From: a virus
DNA length: 36,642 nt
Virus record (IMG/VR): IMGVR_UViG_3300003323_000711
Location: 1-36,642 of that record
Reading direction: 5' to 3' (one strand)
Shown here: piece after piece, positions 1 to 9,400 of the stretch
How positions within the stretch are numbered: position 1 is the first letter of the stretch
How the letters are laid out: every line of letters starts with the position of its first letter
Program-made: the position numbers and the translations under genes
The notes under the pieces: generated by a model
The model's database searches: none
What the model saw: the letters and a program-made list of their open reading frames with translations, nothing else
Told to the model about the DNA's origin: nothing

Positions 1-671
1 GAAAGTGCCTGGCCGGCGGCCCCTGCCAGTCGGGTGCCAGCAGCCCCCAACTGTAAAGCTTCAGCCGCGCCACGTGAAACAGCACTCATAAACGAACCTG
101 CTCCGGCCCCGCCTATAGCAATAGGGATAGCAAACTCCGCTAATTGAAAAGCATTGTCGATCCACCAGGTAGGATCGGCCAGGGTAGCTCCCAGCGTTTG
201 CTGATCGGTACGGGCATAGGTCTCCCCGATCACATCTTTAGTTCCCTGTCTCAGGGATTCGGCAGCCTGGGTGAAAGCATTATCATAATCCCGGTTGTCC
301 CCCCATTCGTTTACCAAGGTACCGGTATAACCGGCCAGGTCAAGCAGACCTGCAGCAATATTAGGTACCAGACTAGCAGTACGGATTCCTAATTTTTCCA
401 TAACAGATTGATTCTGCCCACGGATCAGGTCAATCGGACGATTGGAGTATACGCCAGCTGGCATATAGTCAATATAAGAGTCTACATCGGTAGCATGTAC
501 CTGCCCACTGGATACCGGTGTAGTAGTTTGAGCGACATCCTTATATAAGGTATCCAACGTCCCTTGGGAGGGCCCCTTCCTGGGAGTTGCTGCAGGGGGA
601 TCACCTGGTCCCGGATCTGCAGCAGGATTATTGGCAGTGTATATATCATCTAACTTGGTAGGATCAATCAT
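1..671 (-). CDS. Phage internal virion (cargo-like) protein, C-terminus outside window
   Basis: The open frame starts at ATG 671-669, which overlaps the stop of the preceding gene as ATGA, and runs off the left edge, so only about 223 N-terminal residues are visible. The start region is rich in Pro, Ala and Asp and looks disordered. A small-residue hydrophobic stretch follows (residues about 180-195, IAIGGAGAGSF), then an Ala-rich segment. Position as the last visible gene of the virion operon, after the muzzle and other cargo-like proteins, suggests one of the large internal proteins that crAss-like phages eject into the host; in some of these phages the following gene is a giant virion RNA polymerase. 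No catalytic motif is visible in this part. The role is inferred from context only. Confidence 0.7.
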   Translation of the reverse strand, partial: MIDPTKLDDIYTANNPAADPGPGDPPAATPRKGPSQGTLDTLYKDVAQTTTPVSSGQVHATDVDSYIDYMPAGVYSNRPIDLIRGQNQSVMEKLGIRTASLVPNIAAGLLDLAGYTGTLVNEWGDNRDYDNAFTQAAESLRQGTKDVIGETYARTDQQTLGATLADPTWWIDNAFQLAEFAIPIAIGGAGAGSFMSAVSRGAAEALQLGAAGTRLAGAAGQAL

Positions 672-2947
672 TGCTGTATTTTTTTTAGCCAGGCACCTGC
701 AGTTCCAATATCTGTGGTCTGGAACTTCTTGCCGTCTGAGGTTTCCAATACTTCCCCATCCTCATTTACGAGATTGTAATACGTTCTTCCGCCTGCTTTA
801 TTTACGGACATGTGCACTGGTTGTCCGTCTATTTTACCAGTTACCCGGCCACCTTGCGGTAGAGTTGACAGGATACTGGCACCAGAACCAGGAAGAACAG
901 TCTCCGCAGCACGGGCGGCTTCAGGGGCATTTCCTTTGTTATTGGCCTTTAGCCATTTGTGACCCAATACCATACCGATATTGGAATTGGATACTGTAGC
1001 TTCGTATTGCTCGGTTGGTTTCCCCTTGTCGTCATAGGCCTGCACAGAGAAAATAGTCTGGCCATCCGGGGCGTAACCTTTGATTGCCTCGACTTTGAAA
1101 GATACTGGCCGGTCGTCTTCTGGTATCGGGTTCTGGTAGTCACCTGGCTTGGTCAGCTTCACGCCTTGTCCACCAGCGTGCACGATATTGGAAATATCCT
1201 TACGCTCCTGCTCGGAAAGATTAATATAATTCGAGGATAATGAATAGTTCTTTACGTTGTCTTCGTGTGTGTCCCGTAATGCTTTATTGAACTCTTGCAT
1301 CCTCTTACTATCGGAAAAGTCCTCTGTAAGCTTAAACAGAGAGCTGGCTTTACTTCCTTTACCAACAGGTACTATTACCGGCCCGCTGTCTGTATTGATG
1401 GTGACACCTGATATAGGTGAATGAGTACTGATACCTCCTCCACCGCCAACCGGTACAATGTTACCACTTACTTTCCCCTCTATAATAGCATCTGTAAGTT
1501 GTTCGGCAGAAATATTCTTGCCAGCTTTTGTTTTTATACCATTAGGATATAATTTCTTTACATCAGCCAGTAGCTCAGTGTTACTGGCATTCTTAAATGC
1601 TTCATAAGAGGTATAGCCAAGCTTCTGTGCAGTCTGCATCTTAGAGTAGTACATAATGTCATCTGCGCGACCTTTTACCATATTCAATCCAGCTTGCTGC
1701 TCCTTCAACGCTGTCAGTTGTGTTTGTAGTTGTGTTCTTTCCCTGGATCCAATATTACCACTTAACTGACGTTGTACCTGTACTATCTGGTTATCTACCA
1801 GACTCAGATCACGTTCAGTTTGCTTCAGGTTAGCTGATAACTTCCTGAAGTTCTTTTCATCTGCAGTCAGTTGGGAGTCCGGACCCTGTATCTGGTATGG
1901 GTTCATTCCTTCCTTCTCCCTCAGAGAACTTTCAAACTCGGCCAAGCCGTATGGATTGGCTGACATGTCAGATTCAGTCCATTTGTTGTCTACCTGATAC
2001 TTGCTGACTGCATAATTAAGAGCATTTCGTTCAATATCTCTTTGGGTAAGCTGGTTATATACAGCTTTAGCAGCTTCAGAAGTATCAATGCCGTACTTCT
2101 TAGCCATATCCAGTATATTAGCCTTAATTGTATTAGGTACATTTGCAATCTTACCAGTACTGTCTTTTACAGTTAAGGTGTCAGAAAAATTACCAGGATT
2201 ACTCCATAGCTTTGAAGACTGATGGCCGGCAATCCTACCCATCATGCTTTTGTATGCCTGCACATCAGCGGAATTACTCATAGCCGATGCCAATGCATTT
2301 TCAATTGTACCTGGCGCCAGACGTTCCCACTTACTACCACGTTTGATTAACCATTGACCACCGCTATTGACAACTTCACTACCACCCTTCTGAACAGCAA
2401 TGTCTTTCATTCGTTCATCCACCCACTTATTGAGATCAATATTCTTATCCGGACGTTCGCCAGTATATTTCCCAATTAATCTACCGGTAGCATCCCGCTG
2501 TAGTCCTTTATAACCCAGATCACTCATTTCTAGCAGTGCCTGTTTTTGGTTAGATGTGAGATTTAAATCCTTATCCTCCAGGTTCTTAGCATATTCCTGT
2601 CGTTGTTGAATTGGTGCCAGGAGCTCCCGGTACCGGTTGGTAAACTCCTGTCCTAACCGGGTTACCTGCGGAACAAGGTTTTCATAGTCCCCTCTTTTGG
2701 AAAACTCATCAAGTTTACCTTGGACCCTGCTTCGCAGATCCTCTGCAGTTGCCCGATCCTGTGGAAGATAGGACATGCTATCCAATCCCCCGCTGATGCC
2801 CAGGCTTCCTGCTTGAGCATTGTCGTATAATCCTTGCAAGTACTGTCCTACCTGTAAAGCCTCCGGAGCAGCAGATCCTGTATAAATAGGAATAGCCTGG
2901 CTATTGGCCAGGCGGTATGAATCATATAGTGAACCGTATCTTGCCAT
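668..2947 (-). CDS. Putative internal cargo protein, 759 aa
   Basis: The N-terminal two thirds are hydrophilic and helical, with Gln/Glu/Lys-rich coiled-coil-like segments at about residues 65-140 and 375-435. A glycine run (VGGGGG, about residue 505) leads into a more beta-rich C-terminal third with repeated aromatic and charged strands (residues about 510-759). There is no signal peptide, membrane helix or enzyme motif that I recognise. The gene begins 1 bp after the stop of the upstream 300-residue gene and its TGA overlaps the next ATG. Such long alpha-helical proteins downstream of the muzzle gene are cargo or ejection proteins in characterised crAss-like virions. That role is inference from order and composition. 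Confidence 0.75.
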   Translation of the reverse strand: MARYGSLYDSYRLANSQAIPIYTGSAAPEALQVGQYLQGLYDNAQAGSLGISGGLDSMSYLPQDRATAEDLRSRVQGKLDEFSKRGDYENLVPQVTRLGQEFTNRYRELLAPIQQRQEYAKNLEDKDLNLTSNQKQALLEMSDLGYKGLQRDATGRLIGKYTGERPDKNIDLNKWVDERMKDIAVQKGGSEVVNSGGQWLIKRGSKWERLAPGTIENALASAMSNSADVQAYKSMMGRIAGHQSSKLWSNPGNFSDTLTVKDSTGKIANVPNTIKANILDMAKKYGIDTSEAAKAVYNQLTQRDIERNALNYAVSKYQVDNKWTESDMSANPYGLAEFESSLREKEGMNPYQIQGPDSQLTADEKNFRKLSANLKQTERDLSLVDNQIVQVQRQLSGNIGSRERTQLQTQLTALKEQQAGLNMVKGRADDIMYYSKMQTAQKLGYTSYEAFKNASNTELLADVKKLYPNGIKTKAGKNISAEQLTDAIIEGKVSGNIVPVGGGGGISTHSPISGVTINTDSGPVIVPVGKGSKASSLFKLTEDFSDSKRMQEFNKALRDTHEDNVKNYSLSSNYINLSEQERKDISNIVHAGGQGVKLTKPGDYQNPIPEDDRPVSFKVEAIKGYAPDGQTIFSVQAYDDKGKPTEQYEATVSNSNIGMVLGHKWLKANNKGNAPEAARAAETVLPGSGASILSTLPQGGRVTGKIDGQPVHMSVNKAGGRTYYNLVNEDGEVLETSDGKKFQTTDIGTAGAWLKKIQQ

Positions 2948-2948
2948 G

Positions 2949-3851
2949 TTAACATATTTTATGCATCTTCCCGCCGAAGAGCTTTATATCTTTATAATCC
3001 ATACCTAATGGATCTTCAATCCCCTGATCCCTCCACTGTTTGCGTTGGCGATTAAGCACACCACTCTTTCCGTATATAGAAGACAATACACGGGCTTTAT
3101 CCATATCTGTTTTTGCTTTACGCTTTTCATTCTGTATCGCTACAAATTTATCAGCAGCGTTAGCCCAGTTGACAGACGATTCCCGTTGCCGGGCAACTTC
3201 TCTTTCAGACAGTAACATGTTATAGTCATCTGTCTTTGCATTGTTGGAAGCCGCTACCTGGGCGTTGGCTGCCGCCTGCTGGTTATCTATTCCTATGTTA
3301 GTATTTCGTTCCTGTTGACTGATCTTTGATAGTTCGTTTAGTTGTTGGCCAACATTATACTGTCTTACAGCAGCTGCAGTGTTGGCTGGCAAAGTCCGGT
3401 CAGCGGCTACGTTAGCTGCATTTATCTGTCGGTTTACCTGGTAACGATCATTATCCAGGTTTACCCGTCGGAACACTGGTGGACTATCCATAGTTGGTCT
3501 TGCTGGTACTGGTGGCCGGCGAAATGCGTTGATTATATTGGAAGCAAAAGGAGCAATACCATTTGCCATTTTTCCGACCTTGGCCCAGTTAACACGGCGA
3601 CTACCAGTACCAGGAGAAGCGGTAGAGCTTACTGGTACCCAGGCTTCAGAACTGTCACTACCTGTAAGGTTTATTGCTGGACCGGCTCCTGGAGAAGTAC
3701 TGGACATAACCGGTGCGGTTGCAAAAGGATCATCATACACTACACTATTAGGATTTTCCAATAAGGAATCCCAATTAGTTTTCCTTGGTCCAGGACCACC
3801 AGTAGCATATTTCTTTACCGGTTGCATCTTATTTAGCTTGATTGTTTTCAT
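2949..3851 (-). CDS. Putative cargo/tail protein with Asn/Gln/Ala-rich coiled coil, 300 aa
   Basis: The protein opens with a basic stretch ending in a KKYATGGPG motif; a near-identical YATGGP motif occurs in the neighbouring 628-residue protein. A Ser/Pro/Gly-rich disordered region follows (about 45-90), which contains the dispersed DNA motif read as SPGTG. A long Asn/Gln/Ala-rich helical segment covers about 130-260 and resembles helical cargo proteins of crAss-like phages. It overlaps the upstream gene by 4 bp. There are no catalytic residues to point to. Function is inferred from composition and its place between other internal proteins. Confidence 0.7.
   Translation of the reverse strand: MKTIKLNKMQPVKKYATGGPGPRKTNWDSLLENPNSVVYDDPFATAPVMSSTSPGAGPAINLTGSDSSEAWVPVSSTASPGTGSRRVNWAKVGKMANGIAPFASNIINAFRRPPVPARPTMDSPPVFRRVNLDNDRYQVNRQINAANVAADRTLPANTAAAVRQYNVGQQLNELSKISQQERNTNIGIDNQQAAANAQVAASNNAKTDDYNMLLSEREVARQRESSVNWANAADKFVAIQNEKRKAKTDMDKARVLSSIYGKSGVLNRQRKQWRDQGIEDPLGMDYKDIKLFGGKMHKIC
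3605..3623 (+). repeat. Copy of dispersed motif CAGTACCAGGAGA (19-nt extended match)
   Basis: The 19 bases here, CAGTACCAGGAGAAGCGGT, recur exactly at 26780-26798 in non-coding DNA. Exact 13-bp copies of CAGTACCAGGAGA, either strand, are at 3605, 10256, 13224, 14146, 26780, 26802, 31746 and 32892. Near copies (10-12 bases, one substitution at most) are at 883, 11918, 19578, 22046, 26306, 28498, 28537, 31675 and 33841. Here the motif lies inside the 300-residue gene and is read on the minus strand as Ser-Pro-Gly-Thr-Gly. The function is unknown. Confidence 0.85.
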
Positions 3852-5734
3852 ACAATACCCTGTTCCATTTTATATTGTTCCTGAGCATTAGCCAAACGTT
3901 GTTCCTTTGCTCTAAGTAGTTTTAATGCATTAACTCTATCAGGAGTCTGTGGCTTTTTCTCTATCTTACCAATAGACTTGGCTATCGGACGATGTAGCCG
4001 GGCGAAACCCAACTCTTTTGAGAATACAAAGTCACCAGCAGTTGTCTCACCATCCTCTACTTCAGCATTCATACTGGGAATCTGTATTCCACCTTCTGCA
4101 TGTGAATTGCCTATTAGCTCAGTAGCGTTGGAGTTAATAGGTTTAGCATATCCTCCGGTCATATACTTTTCAGATAACTCCGGATGTTTAAGCCTACCAC
4201 CAGATTCAAACGTATATTTAGCTTTCTTTAACTTGTTGTACTCATTGTAATACTTGTATAGATCGATTAGACCTACACCTTTTGGTTTATTCTTTAATAA
4301 CTGTGGGAATGTTTTAATAGCACTCCAATCAGTTTTTAAGAATCCCTCAATTTGTTCGTCTGTCAGGTTATTGAACTTTTCCTGGGCTCCTTTCAATACA
4401 TCGTCCATAGGAGGTATATTCCTTGGTTGTCCATTAGGGAGTTGTGTATTATCAAATTGACCAATTGTAAGAGAAAGCATTTGTTGCGTACTCTTTGGTA
4501 GCTTCTCATACCCAATTTTTTCTACCGCCTTGTTGAGCCTATCTTCAACAGGACCATATAGATCCTTATATCTTTTATTTGCCAGTGATTTGTCTACAGG
4601 GCGCTGTAACTTACCTCCATCCTGGTAACTGGGTATCCTAGCAAGATGAGGATCTGGCTTTCCCTGTCTTTGATTCCATACCTGCTGTTCAAAATTACTG
4701 GCACCTTCATAATCTAAACCCCAGTACCTATGCTGTGGATCATCGCTAAATTCAGTTACTTCAGGATAACCCTGCCTGGAAGTTAATGATCCTATCCAAC
4801 CATCCACTGGAGACACATCCCTGGTATTAAAGTAGTCCTGAACCAGTGATTTTACTCTTCCTTGCGGCCGTACATTGGGAAGAGAATTAGTATTCTTCAG
4901 CTGCTGAAATTCGTACTGGACGTATGGTACCATGTCTGGTGTTACACTAAAGTCCGGATTTGCTTTTCTGTAGGCATTAAGGTATCCGATACCGGTATCC
5001 TTAGTCCTGTCGTCTAAATCCTTACTACCACCAACCTTTAAATCCCTGTTCAGGTACCTCACAAACTTGTTCCAATCACCCCTCTGTTGCTGAGTTAGTG
5101 GTTTATAACCTTTTGGAATATTCTTCTCTTCATCAATGGGGCCTCCGGTGGCATATCTACCTACAGGTACCATTCTACCGCCATTTCTAAAGTAAGTTGC
5201 ACCTTTGTAACCCTGTACTAGTCCGGGATCCTGCATAATAGCTCTGGAAACAGCCTCATCGTACTTCCTCCTGGCATCGTTTGATTGACGGAACATCTCA
5301 GCTTCCTTACGACGAAGCTTCTTTCCTCTCAGCCAGCCCGATACGCCTCCTACAACCCCTCCCACTACAGCACCTACAGCTGTACCTATACCCGGTACTA
5401 CAGAACCGGCAGCAGCACCAGCGGCTGCACCGCCGAGTGCACCAGTACCAGTAGTAGCAACTGTAGATGGGTTGCCGTAATTGTTAGGGGTGTCGATGGC
5501 ATCGATCAGTCCAGTACCGAGCGCAGCTACACCCCCAACTACTCCAGCGGTATTTCCGGCACCGGCCGTTCCGCCCGCTTTCGGAGACCAGCCGGTATTA
5601 TTAATACCAGGCCGCTTTAGGTTTGTCCATGTAGGTGCTTCTCCTATGATTGCATCATAGGCTGAAGAAGAATCACCACCGTTTACAAACTTCCTTCTAC
5701 CTATCCTGTTTAAGCGCCTGTATACTTGTGTCAT
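3848..5734 (-). CDS. Putative crAss-like cargo/tail protein with glycine-zipper segment, 628 aa
   Basis: A basic N-terminus is followed by a Gly/Ala/Val-rich glycine-zipper stretch at about residues 95-140, able to insert in or cross a membrane. A long hydrophilic middle follows. The C-terminal part (about 540-600) carries an N-S-H-A-E-G-G-I-x-I ... E-V-E-D-G-E-T ... D-F-V-F-S-K-E-L-G pattern that I recognise from virion proteins of crAss-like and other Bacteroidota phages. Short Gly-Gly motifs (YATGGP, YQDGGKL, ESGGRL, YMTGGY) punctuate the sequence. The start at 5734 overlaps the upstream gene by 38 bp; no better-placed start is evident. A lytic domain in the middle cannot be excluded, but I see no catalytic motif. 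A role as an ejected internal protein is inference. Confidence 0.75.
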   Translation of the reverse strand: MTQVYRRLNRIGRRKFVNGGDSSSAYDAIIGEAPTWTNLKRPGINNTGWSPKAGGTAGAGNTAGVVGGVAALGTGLIDAIDTPNNYGNPSTVATTGTGALGGAAAGAAAGSVVPGIGTAVGAVVGGVVGGVSGWLRGKKLRRKEAEMFRQSNDARRKYDEAVSRAIMQDPGLVQGYKGATYFRNGGRMVPVGRYATGGPIDEEKNIPKGYKPLTQQQRGDWNKFVRYLNRDLKVGGSKDLDDRTKDTGIGYLNAYRKANPDFSVTPDMVPYVQYEFQQLKNTNSLPNVRPQGRVKSLVQDYFNTRDVSPVDGWIGSLTSRQGYPEVTEFSDDPQHRYWGLDYEGASNFEQQVWNQRQGKPDPHLARIPSYQDGGKLQRPVDKSLANKRYKDLYGPVEDRLNKAVEKIGYEKLPKSTQQMLSLTIGQFDNTQLPNGQPRNIPPMDDVLKGAQEKFNNLTDEQIEGFLKTDWSAIKTFPQLLKNKPKGVGLIDLYKYYNEYNKLKKAKYTFESGGRLKHPELSEKYMTGGYAKPINSNATELIGNSHAEGGIQIPSMNAEVEDGETTAGDFVFSKELGFARLHRPIAKSIGKIEKKPQTPDRVNALKLLRAKEQRLANAQEQYKMEQGIV

Positions 5735-6461
5735 GTAATACTATTTGTGTATTAGTGCTATTATCAAATTCCAACCGAACGCAGAACCATTTATCCTGTA
5801 AGGGCATTTGATTGTACCATACCGGATCAGGATCCACTTTATCCAGATCTACCTGGAAGTTATTGAATATGCTCTGGAGGAAGTCTCCTGCATTTTCTAC
5901 CAGTACATCCCTGAAATCATTGAAAGACCATTCCCCCTTCGTGCGTCGGATGTTCTTGTATTCAAGGCTTTCAAACACCTGTGACAGTGTAATCCTGCCT
6001 GAGTGCTGATAACTGTTCCAGATACTGATATGAGTCAGTGTACTGAACTGCTGGTCTGTTTGCTGTGTGTTCAGTACCTCTGTGATCCATGATATACTTT
6101 CCAGTAACAGATCAGAATCCGAAGCAAAGATAATATCGATAAAGAAGGACTTGGGTACAGTACCATCAAAGACCCCGTAGTTACCAGCATTGTGCAATCG
6201 CATCTTGTTGTCTTTGATAGAGTACAGCCTATCCCTGGTATGTATGTAGAAATCTGGTAGGTAATCATGGAAGAATACCCAGCCGTTACCAGTTACACTG
6301 TAGGACAGCGTAAAGCTTTTGTCTATAATTTCACCAGGTTCCACGTCACGAAACAAGTGGCAGTCACCGTTAGCTTTAATAAGATAAATACAGGAGTAGT
6401 CCTCCGGATCGGCTGCCGGGTTATAGTTAACTGCTCCTGGATTGGTACAACCTGCTGCCAT
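5697..6461 (-). CDS. Tail-associated protein with N-terminal GCTNPxAxNYNP cysteine module, 254 aa
   Basis: The first 25 residues after Met-Ala-Ala follow the pattern G-C-T-N-P-x-A-x-N-Y-N-P-x-A-D-x-x-D-x-S-C. This Cys/Asn-rich module is common in secreted and surface proteins of Bacteroidota, where it often occurs in tandem copies; here there is one copy. The rest is a mixed alpha/beta domain with many aromatic residues and no motif I know. It starts 1 bp after the muzzle stop codon and overlaps the next gene by 38 bp, so it is translated with the tail block. A tail or receptor-contact role is inferred from the surface-type module and location. Confidence 0.65.
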   Translation of the reverse strand: MAAGCTNPGAVNYNPAADPEDYSCIYLIKANGDCHLFRDVEPGEIIDKSFTLSYSVTGNGWVFFHDYLPDFYIHTRDRLYSIKDNKMRLHNAGNYGVFDGTVPKSFFIDIIFASDSDLLLESISWITEVLNTQQTDQQFSTLTHISIWNSYQHSGRITLSQVFESLEYKNIRRTKGEWSFNDFRDVLVENAGDFLQSIFNNFQVDLDKVDPDPVWYNQMPLQDKWFCVRLEFDNSTNTQIVLHDTSIQALKQDR

Positions 6462-6462
6462 A

Positions 6463-9400
6463 TTAAGTCACATTGTGGACAGTGATGTCCGGTGTTACAG
6501 ATGTTACGTTAAGTATATAACCTGAGTCAGGTTCGCTAAGTTTGAAGTACAGGTCCGTTATTGGCTTCTGGCAATTGTGACAGGTCCAGCCAAATGGTGT
6601 ACCCAGAGTTGGATTCGGGTCTCTCTGGAACATTACTGCCGGTACTGTGTAGGTAGTTACTCCTGCAGGTATATTCACCACATACGGACTTTCGGATGGT
6701 GTAAAGCTGGCAGCTGTTACACCTGGTGGCAGTGGGGTGAATAGCTCATAGCCCACTGCGAACTTTGTACCATTCCAGATCCTGTATATCTGTCCTGCCC
6801 AGATCTCCAGGTTAGCCGGTGTAGGGGAAGCAAAGACAAACTTCAGAGATACGGAGCCTTGTTCTGTACAGTTTACATCGCTGCAGAATTTCTCTACTGT
6901 TGCCGTAATAGCAATAGGCCCCGGGGGATCTGGATCTTCTGTAGGGCAAGCAACCAGGTCTTCTACTGGTTCAATGTAAGGTCCCAGGCCTCCAGTTTCG
7001 GTATTCTCTTCACAGTACCCGTCCAGCTCTCCATTTGTGAGCCTGCATCTGTTATTGAAAGTTTTCATACCAGTATTGGCACCATCACCACCTACCGGTT
7101 CTTCTGTAAGTACCCTTCTGCAAACGTAATTACCAGATCCTCCGGAAGTATCCAGCACCCAACCATCAGGACAGGTAGCAATATCAATTGTCTCTCCGAC
7201 ATAAGTAGAAGTCCGGAACAGGAAAGTAAGATCACTATCCTGTGTGGCGGCTTGGATTTCTTCGGTTGTGTTATCCATGATAGTGATAGCTGCAGCATCA
7301 TTCACTGAGCCATCTCCTATGGCCTGGAAGTTTATGAAGTTAGGGCCTGCTACCAGGTTTACCGGGAAGGCATACCATATAGAGAAGTTACTGGTACCAA
7401 AGCTACTGTCCCTGTCAACTATAGTTACACCGTTCAGGCTTACTTTGAAAGTATTGTCCCCACCTACCCCAACGAATACAGTCTTGGCAGTGGGAGAATC
7501 TATCCTGGTGGTGAATTGTAGTATTTGACCTGCAGTAAGACCATCTTTAAGCCCGTCGCAGTTTGTATCCACCCATACACCCTCCCGGTTCATCGGTGAC
7601 GCGGGACTGCCTGGATCAGGAGTGGCACCGCCCGGTGGATTACCACCATTTACTGTTTCGCCGGAGCCGGCTGGATTCCCTCTCCAGTAGTTTGAGGTGA
7701 GTAGTATCCAGTTAGCATCCGTGAGTGTGGAGTTATAGTTGTCCGTCAGCCATAGCTTGGTACCGTTCTGGCTATACTCAGGTGAGAGGTTTGATTCGGC
7801 TATACAGAAACCGCTGGAGATAATATCTGGTGGCATGGTTTCTTCCTTGTAGCAGTAGGTTCCATCAGGGGACAGTGTATAACCCGGTGAACAGGTTGGT
7901 CCTGTATATACTTCACACTCAGGATCTGTACCTACCCAGGTGATCACGTCCGGGGGCAACGGGCACAGACCGGTATTTACTTCCGGCGGAAAGTACGGTC
8001 CCTGGCCAACGTTTGGACTATTAGGTTCCACGTAACCGTCCAGTGTACCATTGGTACGCCGTGCACGGTTAGCCCAGGCCCTCATACCTGTATTCTTTCC
8101 GTCTACCTGTACACAGAAGGGATCTATTTTGTCCCAGGTGATCACATCCACCGGTGGATCTGGAGGACAATCATACCCGCTTTCTTCCGGATTATTAATT
8201 CCCATGTACTCTACGTACCTGTTCTGGTAGTATACTATATCCCCGATCTCCAGGGAATCCCAAAAGCCGGGGATATCCTGAAAGGTCTTTACTACAGTAC
8301 CAGTAGAAAGTATCCTGTTTTTGGCAGTCAGTAGTATGCGCTTGTATTTCTGATCCCAGCCGATAGTCAGGCCATTGCCCATGAATACATTCTTTTCCTT
8401 CACCTTGAGATACTCTCTAAGAAAGGTATTGATGGTGGCATTCATGGAGTTTAGACTGCCTTTATACAGATACATTTCTCCCAACTGAGCATCCACGAAT
8501 ACATATCCAATCGGTGTACGTATACACGCCAGGTCATGCCTGGTACCGGCATAGCCCAGTTTTGCGCTCATTGCTTCCTGTGGCTCAAACTGGAATATGT
8601 CCCCACTGCCTAGCGTTATAGCCAGTACGTCGCTTTCCAGCTTGGTCTTATCCTGGGTCAGGAACATGGCGTTTTCCATGTGGATGATCAGGCGGTCATC
8701 CATACCTTCCAGGTGACTGATCCGTCCCATGTTCTTCTGCATTTCGTAGAAGTCCAGGGGCTGGAAAGTTCTCCAGGAACGCGGCCGGCCAATCCGTGTA
8801 TTACGGCCGCCACGATGAATCCGGTAGGGGAATACTGTCAGCTCTTCCCGAAAAGGAGAGTATATGATAGAACTGACGAAGTCATTAAGAGAATTCAAAC
8901 TCTTGTCGTATCCAAACTGGTTAGGATCCTGGGAACGATCAAAGGTTATAATGTAGGTGGAGTTATTCTCTGTGTTAAGTGCCACTGGTTCTTTAGGGTA
9001 CCACTTTGAATAGGGATTGCCCGGGATCTCATACCGCAGCGCAACATTAGAAGCACTTTCACAGACAAACCGGCGGATTGCTTTCTTACCGGCAATACCA
9101 TTACCCCAGCCATCGTTGGTTTCGTGCCGGCCATAAGTATGGAAGGTATAATCAACAGCATATGTGTCACCTCCCCAGAAATAGTCTGTAGAAGTCAGAG
9201 CCTGTACACTTCCTGCACTTACTATGGACTGGGAATAGAATGAAGAGTACAGGTTACTTTTGACCGCTACCAGGTTGATCAAATAGGTTTCTTCAAAGGA
9301 CGGGCAACCAATTTCAGCTTCAGTGAAGCTTTGTCCTTTCACACGAATGCCACTGTCTCCGTAACTGATCCCCCAGTCAGTACCGGCAAACTTGCCGGCA

